Assembly (NCBI GenBank): GCA_964428795.1
Contig: CAYRZL010000068.1
Coordinates: 1-14,071 of the forward strand
DNA: 14,071 nucleotides
Direction: 5' to 3'
From: CAYRZL01 sp964428795
GTDB taxonomy: Bacteria > Bacillota > Clostridia > Lachnospirales > Lachnospiraceae
Shown: positions 1-5,626 of the stretch, one piece after another
How positions within the stretch are numbered: the stretch's first letter is position 1
Layout: every line of letters begins with the position of its first letter
The notes under the pieces: generated by a model
The model's database searches: none
The model's input: the letters and a program-made list of their open reading frames with translations, nothing else
What the model was told of the DNA's origin: nothing
Position numbers and translations under genes: made by a program

Positions 1-329
1 AAAGGAGATCAGGCGCTTTTTGGCGGATTTTCAACCAAAGATATGAAAGTGCGGCCTGGTGTAAAGGAAAACAGACCCCTGGCGGACTTCCTTCCAACAT
101 TGACAATAGCTGCAAAAACCTGGCAACAGAAATGACAAATTATAATGTTGAGCAGAAAGATTTATATGGAGAGCTACTTATTACAGAGGAACATGTGTAG
201 AACAATTCAAGTGTCCGGGAAATGCTGAAGCAAAGGGAAATAAAACCGGAAAATCTGCCGTCGGCAGAAGATTTGAAAAAACTGGAGAGAAGAGTTAAGA
301 AGGACGAGAAAAAATTAATGGAAAAATAG
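1..329 (+). pseudogene. dinD: DinD-like protein, 3' remnant (frameshift and internal stop)
   Basis: This is the C-terminal part of a DNA-damage-inducible protein D homologue; the 5' part lies outside the window. Frame 1 reads a Gly-Gly segment, then RPGVKENRPLADFLPTLTIA, and breaks in the A-run near 115-120, where one base appears to be missing. Frame 3 then continues with NLATEMTNYNVEQKDLYGE, hits a TAG at 198-200, and resumes as VREMLKQREIKPENLP and KKLERRVKKDEKKL up to TAG 327-329. This order (GG-K/RPG-LADFLPT-ELAANLFR-like-LPxxEDxKKLE) follows the E. coli DinD C-terminus as I remember it. DinD is an SOS-induced protein that modulates RecA in E. coli. Two independent lesions make a functional product unlikely unless one is a sequencing error. 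It sits next to a broken recombinase, so it is probably cargo of a dead mobile element. Confidence 0.75.
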
Positions 330-349
330 GAGAAGTCCGAAAGGAGGAT

Positions 350-773
350 AGTGCAGAAAAAGCAAATTCAGCAAATCGGAATCATTGTTGAGCGGGTATT
401 TGAAGTGTGGAAATTGCGGAAGGAATCTCACCGGAAGCAAGGAACTACATGGGTATATTCTGTATAGCTGTTCCTACAGCACAGGAAGAACTATGAGAAG
501 TACCGGGAAGGAGAGCTTGATCAGAAAGCATTTCAGAGCGCCAGGGAGCAGATCGACGTGTCAAAAGAGCAGTTAAAGAAGCGTGTACAGGAGCTGGAAA
601 GTCTTATCCATACGGAAGAAGAGATTCTCTTAAAAAAGAATATTCCGGTGGGACAGATGATGGAGTTCCTGGGCTATGAAACACTGACATGGAAGATGCT
701 GGAGGCTTATGTGGAGGAAATTTATGTGCATGACAGTGGGAAAATAGAGATCAGATGGAGGGAGCTGGTTTAA
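350..773 (+). pseudogene. Large serine recombinase, C-terminal remnant
   Basis: Frame 1 reads SKFSKSESLLSGYLKCGNCG followed by RNLTGSKELHGYILYSCSYS, the zinc-ribbon start (CGxC) of TnpX/TndX-type large serine recombinases. After about position 480 the reading moves to frame 3, giving NYEKYREGELDQKAFQSARE, a coiled-coil region, and LTWKMLEAYVEEIYVHDSGK with the IEIRWREL ending and a stop at 771-773. The last segment matches the usual recombinase C-terminus (a LT..ML..fV..I.V...k.IEI.. pattern). The second half of the zinc ribbon (its later Cys pair) is missing at the junction, so a deletion plus frameshift occurred. The N-terminal catalytic serine domain is absent and the DinD remnant lies immediately upstream. 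It is not functional; it marks a former integrative element. Confidence 0.8.
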
Positions 774-779
774 AATTTA

Positions 780-868
780 TAGCAATAATATAACATCCTC
801 TATTCTGATTTTCTGACACTGACGTAACATCCTCTCCCCGGATCTTGTGACAACAATGTAACATCCGC
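780..868 (+). repeat. Three 21-bp direct repeats with exact 34-bp period (TAACATCC core)
   Basis: Units begin at 780, 814 and 848, exactly 34 bp apart, each 21 bp with a TAACATCC core and a TGACA- or TAGCA-like start. The spacers between them are not conserved. Multiple short terminal repeats of this kind are known at the ends of IS21-family insertion sequences, where the transposase binds. No istA/istB gene is seen here, so this would be a solo or remnant end. The start of a related unit recurs at 3246 and 3335 in the same orientation. Confidence 0.7.
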
Positions 869-935
869 TGTGTCAAAGCAACGGTTTTATGGGAAAAATC
901 GAGTGAAAATAGATAAAAAGTTTCGCCAGGCGTGC

Positions 936-962
936 AAAAATCCGTCCGGCGGACGAATTTTT
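936..962 (+). terminator. Hairpin with T-tract, conserved in the block at 3304-3330
   Basis: A 12-bp stem (936-947 with 951-962; one C-A mismatch) around a 3-base loop GGC is followed by TTGTTGT. On the + strand it has terminator form. The equivalent structure at 3304-3330 also has 12-base arms and a 3-base loop with different stem bases, so the structure is kept more than the sequence. It could be a terminator protecting the neighbourhood from mobile-element transcription, or part of the element end itself. Confidence 0.5.
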
Positions 963-1015
963 GTTGTGTGCGGGATAGTCTGCCGGGGTAAAGTGGTAGA
1001 ATTTATATTGTTAAA

Positions 1016-1044
1016 TTGCTATTTCCAGAATTTAATGTTATTAT
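1016..1044 (+). promoter_or_regulatory. Possible promoter of the ATPase/DUF4276 pair
   Basis: TTGCTA (1016-1021) and TATTAT (1039-1044) are separated by 17 bp in an AT-rich stretch about 185 bp upstream of the ATPase start. It is the best sigma-A-like match in the gap, but AT-richness makes chance matches common. Confidence 0.3.
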
Positions 1045-1229
1045 AAAAATAGATTAGAAAAGAAACAAATGGAAATGCTATATTTGATGTTTTGGAAATG
1101 GAGCAGGGGCGGCACCCCACTATGGGCGGGCTGGACGAAGGAATTTAGGAACCGACATAAAAGAAGGATAATCCTGTTAGACAGGCTTTTTGTGTAAAAT
1201 ATATAAGAAAGTATAGAGAAGAGAAGTAT

Positions 1230-2462
1230 ATGGGTAAAATAGAAGGCATAAAAATTCAGAATTATGGCACTTTAAAAAATATTGTGCTTGGGAAAACAAG
1301 AACTAACCAGAGTGTTCGAGCTTTGGGGAACCTTGTTGCTGTGATTGGACCGAGTGGTAATGGGAAGAGTACCTTAGCAGATGCATTCGGCTTCATTGCA
1401 GATTGTCTGGAAGTGGGAGTGGAGGCGGCTTGCGATGCGAATAATCGGGGAGGATTTGAAAAGTTGGTTTCTCAGGGGACTACAGAGCCCATTTTATTTG
1501 AATTGTATTATCGGGAGTCGAGTAATACACGACCGATTACTTATGAACTGGAAATAGATTTAGATCAGATAGGGCGTCCTTATGTCAAAAGGGAGAGACT
1601 TCGTCAGCGCGTAGAGAGACATGGATGGCCAAGATCTTTTATGTATTTGCAAGAGGGGGTAGGCTATGCTTTTGAGGGAAACGATGACGGTGGTCAAGAT
1701 GATGATGGAAGTATTACTGGGAAAAAAGTAGAGGTACAGCTTTCAGATATCAGGCGTCCAGGCATTGTTACTCTAGGAGCAATGAAACAATATGATCGCA
1801 TAGAAAAGTTTTTGAGCTTTTTAAAAAGTTGGTATTTGTGTTATTTTTCTCCTGATGCAGCAAGAAGATTACAAACTGCAGCACCTCAGGCATATTTAGA
1901 TAGAATCGGAAGTAATATTAATAATGTTGCGCAATACATGTATAGAGAAAATAAAAGGGAATTTGAAAAGGTTTTACAAGAAATTCAATCTAAACTTCCA
2001 GGAATAGAAAAAATAGAACCACAGAAATTTGAAAATGGGCAAATGATGCTCCGTTTTTATGAGAAAGGGTTTGAACATCCGTTTTATTCTCAAAGAATGT
2101 CAGATGGGACATTAAAGCTTTTTGCCTATTACTTATTGCTTCATGAAAAAAATCCACGGCAATTAGTCTTCATAGAGGAGCCAGAGAATGGGCTATACCA
2201 TCATTATTTAGGAGAACTCGCAGAAGAAATGAAAAAAAATGTTGGAAACGGATTTTCAAAACAGCTATTTATTACTACACATAGTCCATTTTTTGTAAAT
2301 GCTTTGGGTCCGGATGATGTGTGGGTTTTAACAAAGAACAGTGATGGTTATTCAAGTATAAAACGGGCTTCAGATTTTACTTTTGTAAAGGAGTTAGCAG
2401 AAGAGGGGGTTACAGTCGGTGACATGTGGTATAGTAAATATTTTGAAGGCACGGAGGAATAG
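1230..2462 (+). CDS. AAA/OLD-type ATPase (AAA_21-like), first gene of an ATPase-TOPRIM pair
   Basis: This 410-aa cytosolic ATPase of the ABC/SMC/OLD class is probably the sensor or motor subunit of a two-gene defence-like system (inference). Visible motifs: Walker A GPSGNGKST at 40-48, an ABC-like signature SQRMSDGT at 287-294, Walker B QLVFIEEPEN at 311-320 with Glu residues for catalysis, and a switch-His motif TTHSP at 349-353. An acidic insert (NDDGGQDDDG, 151-160) sits in the middle domain. The C-terminus, ending GDMWYSKYF near 397-405, is of the type I associate with ATPases that partner DUF4276 proteins. The ATG at 1230 follows a purine-rich stretch (GAGAAGAG). The stop directly abuts the next ATG, so the two genes are translationally coupled. 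Codon and base use are more AT-rich than glucokinase or purL, suggesting horizontal acquisition. All core motifs are intact. Confidence 0.88.
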   Translation: MGKIEGIKIQNYGTLKNIVLGKTRTNQSVRALGNLVAVIGPSGNGKSTLADAFGFIADCLEVGVEAACDANNRGGFEKLVSQGTTEPILFELYYRESSNTRPITYELEIDLDQIGRPYVKRERLRQRVERHGWPRSFMYLQEGVGYAFEGNDDGGQDDDGSITGKKVEVQLSDIRRPGIVTLGAMKQYDRIEKFLSFLKSWYLCYFSPDAARRLQTAAPQAYLDRIGSNINNVAQYMYRENKREFEKVLQEIQSKLPGIEKIEPQKFENGQMMLRFYEKGFEHPFYSQRMSDGTLKLFAYYLLLHEKNPRQLVFIEEPENGLYHHYLGELAEEMKKNVGNGFSKQLFITTHSPFFVNALGPDDVWVLTKNSDGYSSIKRASDFTFVKELAEEGVTVGDMWYSKYFEGTEE

Positions 2463-3128
2463 ATGTATTTTCAATTTCTTATAGAGGATAAATCAACAGA
2501 GATATTGGTAAATCATATAATGGAGAAATTAGTAAATCAGTATACGGAAAGAGAAATTATTTGGGATATAAAATCTTTTGGGGGTATAGGGCATTTACGT
2601 AAAAAGGGAAATGTCTTAGAACAAAAGACTGGAAAATTATTGAATGATTTGCCGATGTATATGAGAGCGTTCAGTAAAGTGCTACAGAATATGGCACATT
2701 CTACATTGATAATTGTCTTGGACAATGATAAAAGAGATGTGGAACAATTTAGAGAAGAATTAGAAGAGGTAGCTGTTTCTAATATGATATTATGTGATTA
2801 TGTGTTTTGTGTAGCGATTAAAGAGATGGAAGCTTGGCTACTAGGAGATAAAGAAGCCATTATAAAGGCATATCCAGATGCAAAAATGCAATATATAAAA
2901 AAATATAACCAGGATGCCATTTGTGAAACATGGGAGGTCTTGGCAGACATCGTTTATCCTCATGGCTTTTTGATACTTAAAAAGAAGGCAAATGGAAATT
3001 ATTCTGAGATTGGGAAGGCGAAGTGTGAGTGGGCTGATAAAATAGGAAAATATATACATTTATATGAAAACATATCGCCTAGTTATCAATATTTTATTGG
3101 TGAGTTAGAGAAAAGAATCGCTATATAA
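2463..3128 (+). CDS. DUF4276 family protein (TOPRIM-like, putative nuclease), partner of the ATPase
   Basis: This 221-aa protein begins at the base after the ATPase stop; its ribosome binding site GGAGG lies inside the ATPase 3' end. TOPRIM-type acidic residues are readable: FLIEDKSTE at 5-13 (Glu8, Glu13; the usual form is hEGxTE) and IIVLDNDKRD at 83-92 (Asp87, Asp89, a DxD). The DUF4276 hallmark EMEAWLLGD is at 121-129. TOPRIM domains in such pairs act as metal-dependent nucleases (OLD, AriB of PARIS), so a nucleic-acid cleaving effector released or activated by the ATPase is the likely role, but activity is inferred. The Gly of the classical EGxTE motif is Asp here (E8-D9-K10). The gene is strongly AT-rich with many AGA and ATA codons. 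A clear terminator follows at 3181-3220, so the transcription unit appears to be just these two genes. Confidence 0.82.
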   Translation: MYFQFLIEDKSTEILVNHIMEKLVNQYTEREIIWDIKSFGGIGHLRKKGNVLEQKTGKLLNDLPMYMRAFSKVLQNMAHSTLIIVLDNDKRDVEQFREELEEVAVSNMILCDYVFCVAIKEMEAWLLGDKEAIIKAYPDAKMQYIKKYNQDAICETWEVLADIVYPHGFLILKKKANGNYSEIGKAKCEWADKIGKYIHLYENISPSYQYFIGELEKRIAI

Positions 3129-3180
3129 AAGAAATGATTAAAAAAGGATTGTTTGATACATAATTGAAAGTTAATCGAGG

Positions 3181-3220
3181 TGCTGTAAAGTGTTGAAGAG
3201 TTGTTGCTTTACAGCATTTT
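3181..3220 (+). terminator. Rho-independent terminator after the ATPase/DUF4276 pair
   Basis: A perfect 10-bp stem (TGCTGTAAAG at 3181-3190 with CTTTACAGCA at 3207-3216), a 16-base loop and a TTTT run. It lies 53 bp after the DUF4276 stop and delimits the two-gene unit. Confidence 0.75.
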
Positions 3221-3245
3221 GTGTTTGGAAAACATATCAGTTTTG

Positions 3246-3385
3246 TGACAATAATATAACATCCACTATATGAACGTATGCGGTTTTAAGGCATTTCTAT
3301 GGCAAAAATTTATCCAGTGGGCGAATTTTTGTTGTAGCAATGACTTGACATCCTCGGGTACGCTATGCGCCAGGGACAGTCTGCC
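3246..3385 (+). repeat. Second TAACATCC/hairpin block, diverged direct copy of 848-984
   Basis: A TGACA-to-AACATCC unit lies at 3246-3266 and a second, TGACATCC-type unit at 3335-3355. Between them are CGGTTTTA (also at 881-888), a 12-base-arm hairpin with T-tract at 3304-3330, then TTTTTGTTGT. GGGACAGTCTGCC at 3373-3385 differs by one base from 972-984. Element order is the same as in the upstream block, in the same orientation, but spacing differs. Together the blocks bracket the intact ATPase/DUF4276 pair. An IS21-type end remnant is my best guess. Confidence 0.55.
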
Positions 3386-3395
3386 TACATAAAAA

Positions 3396-3462
3396 TGTGC
3401 AAATGCACAAAAAATAGTAATGACTATTGAAGTGAAAAAATAGTGGTAAAATAGCATTACTA
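3396..3462 (+). promoter_or_regulatory. Inverted repeats upstream of the broken AAA_14 ATPase
   Basis: TGTGCA-AA-TGCACA (3396-3409) is a perfect 6-bp inverted repeat. It is followed by TAGTAATG-A-CTATT (3415-3428) against AATAGCATTACTA (3450-3462), a 13-bp complementary pair with a single bulged A. The right arm overlaps a TAAAAT (3447-3452) that could be a -10. Repressor operators or a leader hairpin of the decayed gene are possible; which one cannot be decided here. Confidence 0.45.
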
Positions 3463-3498
3463 AAATTCGTGCAATGCACAGAGATAAGGAGCAACGCT

Positions 3499-3864
3499 GT
3501 GGAGATTAAGAGAGATTCCTACCTTGAACAGTTAAAGATAAGAAACGATAATGGAATGATAAAGATTATCACGGGAATTAGAAGATGTGGAAAATCATTT
3601 CTGTTATTTGTATTGTTTAAGAAATATTTACTGGAGAATGGTGTAGATAATGACCACATCATTGAGATTGCGTTAGACGGTATTGAAAACGAGGAACTGA
3701 GAGAACCGAAAAAGTGTTATTAGTATATCAAGGATGCAATGAAAGACGAGCAGAAATATTATTTGCTTTTGGATGAAGTACAGTTTATGCCCCGATTTGA
3801 TGAAGGATTTGTAATTATGGGTATGAAGTATTTTCTGCTTAATGCGGATAGTTTGGAGTTTTAG
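3499..3864 (+). pseudogene. AAA_14/DUF4143-type ATPase, internally deleted with premature stop
   Basis: GTG 3499 is the likely original start: AAGGAG lies 7 bp upstream, and translation gives VEIKRDSYLEQLKIRNDNGM, then Walker A GIRRCGKS at residues 26-33. A TAG at 3721-3723 interrupts it. The same frame continues YIKDAMKDEQKYYLLLDEVQ, a clear Walker B, and then jumps directly to MGMKYFLLNADSLEF and the stop at 3862-3864. The last segment resembles the usual extreme C-terminus of these roughly 400-aa ATPases, so about two thirds of the gene has been deleted in frame. An alternative ATG at 3469 lacks a good ribosome binding site. The family is common in gut Clostridia and some members are discussed as toxin-antitoxin-like, but function is uncertain. 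This copy is dead. Confidence 0.82.
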
Positions 3865-3951
3865 TGTGAAAGAAATTTTATACCTGATATGTAGCGATTA
3901 GTCAGACAACAGTAAAAGTGATTCGAAATGATATGAAAGGTATGTAATAAT

Positions 3952-4383
3952 ATGGAACTAAAATTAGAAAACCTGACCGTGGAAACACTGAAGAGTATAA
4001 TAGTGAGCATGACAGATTTTTTATCAAAAGAGCAATGCCGGACATTACAATTGCTGATTGAAGAAAGCAGGAATCAGAAACCGGAAGAGGAGCATCTGCC
4101 TGTGCCGGAAAGAATGTCTCAGAAATTTGTGGATGAGGAGACGAAGAGAAAATATCTTGCATGGGCAGAAAAAGTTGTATACAGCAGAGCAGATGCAATT
4201 GTATCAGGACAACACAGAAACCAGTATGGGGAAGTGGCTGCTTTACTGGCGCTGATCGGAGAAATAAAAGAAGATATGGGAGAACAGGGAGAAAAGACAA
4301 GAATTTTTATGGAATATAAAAGCAAATTTCCAAGACATTCATCCTTCCAGAGAGAGATGAAGGACTATTTTAACCGTTGGTGA
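3952..4383 (+). CDS. Hypothetical 143-aa protein
   Basis: I do not recognise a named family. The product is soluble, mostly helical by composition and charged, with no signal peptide or membrane segment. Residues 1-45 look like two helices (MELKLENLTVETLKSIIVSM and following), 46-65 are a Pro/Glu-rich linker, and the C-terminal half has amphipathic helices containing YGEVAALLALIGEIKEDMGE and a basic-aromatic end (FPRHSSFQREMKDYFNRW). The C-terminal half faintly recalls helical-repeat tails that follow SWIM zinc fingers, but no SWIM Cys/His motif is present. Spacing from the weak AAAGG to the ATG is long (about 13 bp), so initiation may be poor. Codon use is intermediate between the island and glucokinase. 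It lies between the broken AAA_14 gene and the glucokinase promoter. It could be a real lineage-specific gene or a shortened remnant of a larger one. Confidence 0.6.
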   Translation: MELKLENLTVETLKSIIVSMTDFLSKEQCRTLQLLIEESRNQKPEEEHLPVPERMSQKFVDEETKRKYLAWAEKVVYSRADAIVSGQHRNQYGEVAALLALIGEIKEDMGEQGEKTRIFMEYKSKFPRHSSFQREMKDYFNRW

Positions 4384-4409
4384 CGAATGAAAAATTTCTG
4401 TGTCAGCAA

Positions 4410-4438
4410 TTGAGAAGATGCCGGATATTTAGTATAAT
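4410..4438 (+). promoter_or_regulatory. Glucokinase promoter
   Basis: TTGAGA (4410-4415), a 17-bp spacer and a perfect TATAAT (4433-4438), giving a leader of about 95 nt before the glucokinase ATG. No catabolite (cre) site or riboswitch was recognised in the leader. Confidence 0.7.
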
Positions 4439-4537
4439 GGTTACAAAATATGAGGTGTTTTAGGATAACAGGAGCACAAAGTGAGGAGTAATCCGGATAC
4501 AAGCTGAAACAGGCAAACAGCAGAGAGAGGTAATGAA

Positions 4538-5479
4538 ATGAAAAAATATGGATATGGCGTAGACATCGGAGGAACCACATGCAAGATCGGACTTTTTGAT
4601 CACACAGGAGTCATACTGGATAAATGGGAGATCAGGACGAACCGTGAAAACCATGGAGCATCCGTTCTGGATGATATCAAAGCTTCCATTGAGGCAGATC
4701 TTCAGAAGAAAGGTATTTCCATGGAGGAAGTGCAGGGGGTAGGTGTTGACGTGCCGGGCGCCATGACAAAGGATGGCACCGTGGTACAGTGTGCGAATCT
4801 CGGATGGCCCAGATTTAATGTGGCAGAAGCGTTTTCCAAAAAGATCGGTCTGCCGGTGAAGGCTGCCAATGATGCAAATGTGGCAGCGCTGGGCGAAATG
4901 TGGCAGGGAGGCGGAAAAGGCTACAAAAATGTGGTCATGGTTACTCTTGGAACCGGTGTGGGCGGCGGAATCATTATAGACGGTCAGATTTTATCCGGTA
5001 CCCACGGAGCCGGAGGAGAGATCGGACATATGCGTGTCAACCGTCAGGAAACGGAAAGCTGCGGATGCGGAAAATGCGGTTGTCTGGAGCAGTATGCGTC
5101 CGCCACCGGAATCGTGCGTATGGCGAAGAAGGCATTGGGGGAGAGCGACAGACCGTCTGCGCTGCGCAAGATCGGGGATGTTACAGCGAAGGACATATTT
5201 GATGCGGCAAAAGCAGGGGATGAGCTGGCAATGGAACAGGTAAAACAACTGGCAGTCATGCTCGGCAATGCCCTGAGCCATATAGCGGTGGTGGTGGACC
5301 CGGAAATATTTGTAATCGGCGGCGGTGTATCCAAGGCCGGTCAGATGCTGATCGATATGATTCAGGAAGAATTTGAAAAGCAGGTATTTTCCACCTGCGA
5401 ATCTACAAAATTTGCGTTGGCATCTCTTGGAAATGATGCGGGTATGTATGGCTGCGCAAAAATGATTTTTGAGGAATAG
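4538..5479 (+). CDS. glcK: Glucokinase, ROK family
   Basis: This 313-aa cytosolic ATP-dependent kinase phosphorylates glucose to glucose-6-phosphate at the entry to glycolysis. Motifs: phosphate-1 loop DIGGTTCKIG at 9-18, the catalytic Asp in ANDANVAALGE (Asp112), the GTGVGGGII phosphate-2 loop at 138-146, the sugar/metal segment GGEIGHM at 159-165 (Glu161, His164), and the ROK zinc motif CxCGxxGCxE at 175-184 (Cys175, Cys177, Cys182). Length is typical for the family. The start is supported by GAGAGAGG about 8 bp upstream and by the DIGGT loop lying so near the N-terminus, as in family members. It appears to be a monocistronic gene with its own promoter and a following AT-rich hairpin. Substrate could be another hexose or N-acetyl-sugar, but the GGEIGHM/CxCGxxGC layout fits Firmicutes GlcK. 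Confidence 0.92.
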   Translation: MKKYGYGVDIGGTTCKIGLFDHTGVILDKWEIRTNRENHGASVLDDIKASIEADLQKKGISMEEVQGVGVDVPGAMTKDGTVVQCANLGWPRFNVAEAFSKKIGLPVKAANDANVAALGEMWQGGGKGYKNVVMVTLGTGVGGGIIIDGQILSGTHGAGGEIGHMRVNRQETESCGCGKCGCLEQYASATGIVRMAKKALGESDRPSALRKIGDVTAKDIFDAAKAGDELAMEQVKQLAVMLGNALSHIAVVVDPEIFVIGGGVSKAGQMLIDMIQEEFEKQVFSTCESTKFALASLGNDAGMYGCAKMIFEE

Positions 5480-5496
5480 CATGTGACAAGCAGCAG

Positions 5497-5545
5497 AAAT
5501 TTAATCAGAATTACTAATAAAACAGATTAAATTTATTTATTTTTC
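5497..5545 (+). terminator. AT-rich hairpin after glucokinase
   Basis: A perfect 10-bp inverted repeat AAATTTAATC (5497-5506) / GATTAAATTT (5525-5534) with an 18-base loop, then a T-rich run. The stem is weak (A/T pairs), so termination may be partial. Confidence 0.45.
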
Positions 5546-5569
5546 TAATTATAAAGAATGGGCTATACT
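5541..5569 (+). promoter_or_regulatory. Probable purL promoter
   Basis: TATACT (5564-5569) is a good -10. The hexamer 17 bp upstream, TTTTCT (5541-5546), is a poor -35. The leader is about 55 nt. No PurR box or purine riboswitch core was recognised. Confidence 0.4.
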
Positions 5570-5626
5570 ATAAATAAATGTATGTGGCAAACCACATGAG
5601 ATCAAAAGCAAAGAGGAGAAAATGAT

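Larger units (their letters stand above)
774..1229. other. 456-bp gene-free region between recombinase remnant and ATPase
   Basis: No credible coding sequence is seen here. It holds three TAACATCC-type repeats (780-868), a hairpin with T-tract (936-962), the GGGATAGTCTGCC tail shared with a second block downstream (972-984), a possible promoter (1016-1044), and a short CCTGT/ACAGG hairpin followed by a T-run (1173-1191) about 40 bp before the ATPase start. The last could be a leader attenuator or a chance structure. The stretch 1100-1172 is GC-richer than its surroundings and I cannot assign it. Confidence 0.6.
3129..3498. other. 370-bp gene-free region between DUF4276 gene and broken ATPase
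   Basis: It contains the terminator of the two-gene unit (3181-3220), the second TAACATCC/hairpin block (3246-3385), a TGTGCA/TGCACA inverted repeat (3396-3409), and a long interrupted inverted repeat (3415-3462) just ahead of the broken AAA_14 gene. No coding sequence is supported. Confidence 0.6.

Noticed and set aside
780..868. CRISPR array
   Set aside because: Only three degenerate 21-bp units with 13-bp spacers and no cas genes; periodicity fits binding sites or an IS end better.
3865..3951. Short frame reading ISQTTVKVIRNDMKGM just before the 143-aa gene
   Set aside because: It looks like a possible helix-turn-helix scrap, but it is too short and lacks a start to call as a gene remnant.
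3902..4300. 132-codon minus-strand frame opposite the 143-aa hypothetical gene
   Set aside because: Hydrophobic, low-quality composition and no ribosome binding site; the plus-strand frame has better codon use and a more protein-like composition.
4450..4491. 13-codon upstream ORF in the glucokinase leader
   Set aside because: No clear ribosome binding site and no pattern suggesting attenuation.
4991..5482. 163-codon minus-strand frame opposite glucokinase
   Set aside because: It is antisense to conserved ROK motifs and its product is Cys/His-rich without any recognisable domain.
5480..5626. Purine riboswitch or PurR site before purL
   Set aside because: No conserved purine aptamer core or PurR-box pair could be found in the leader.
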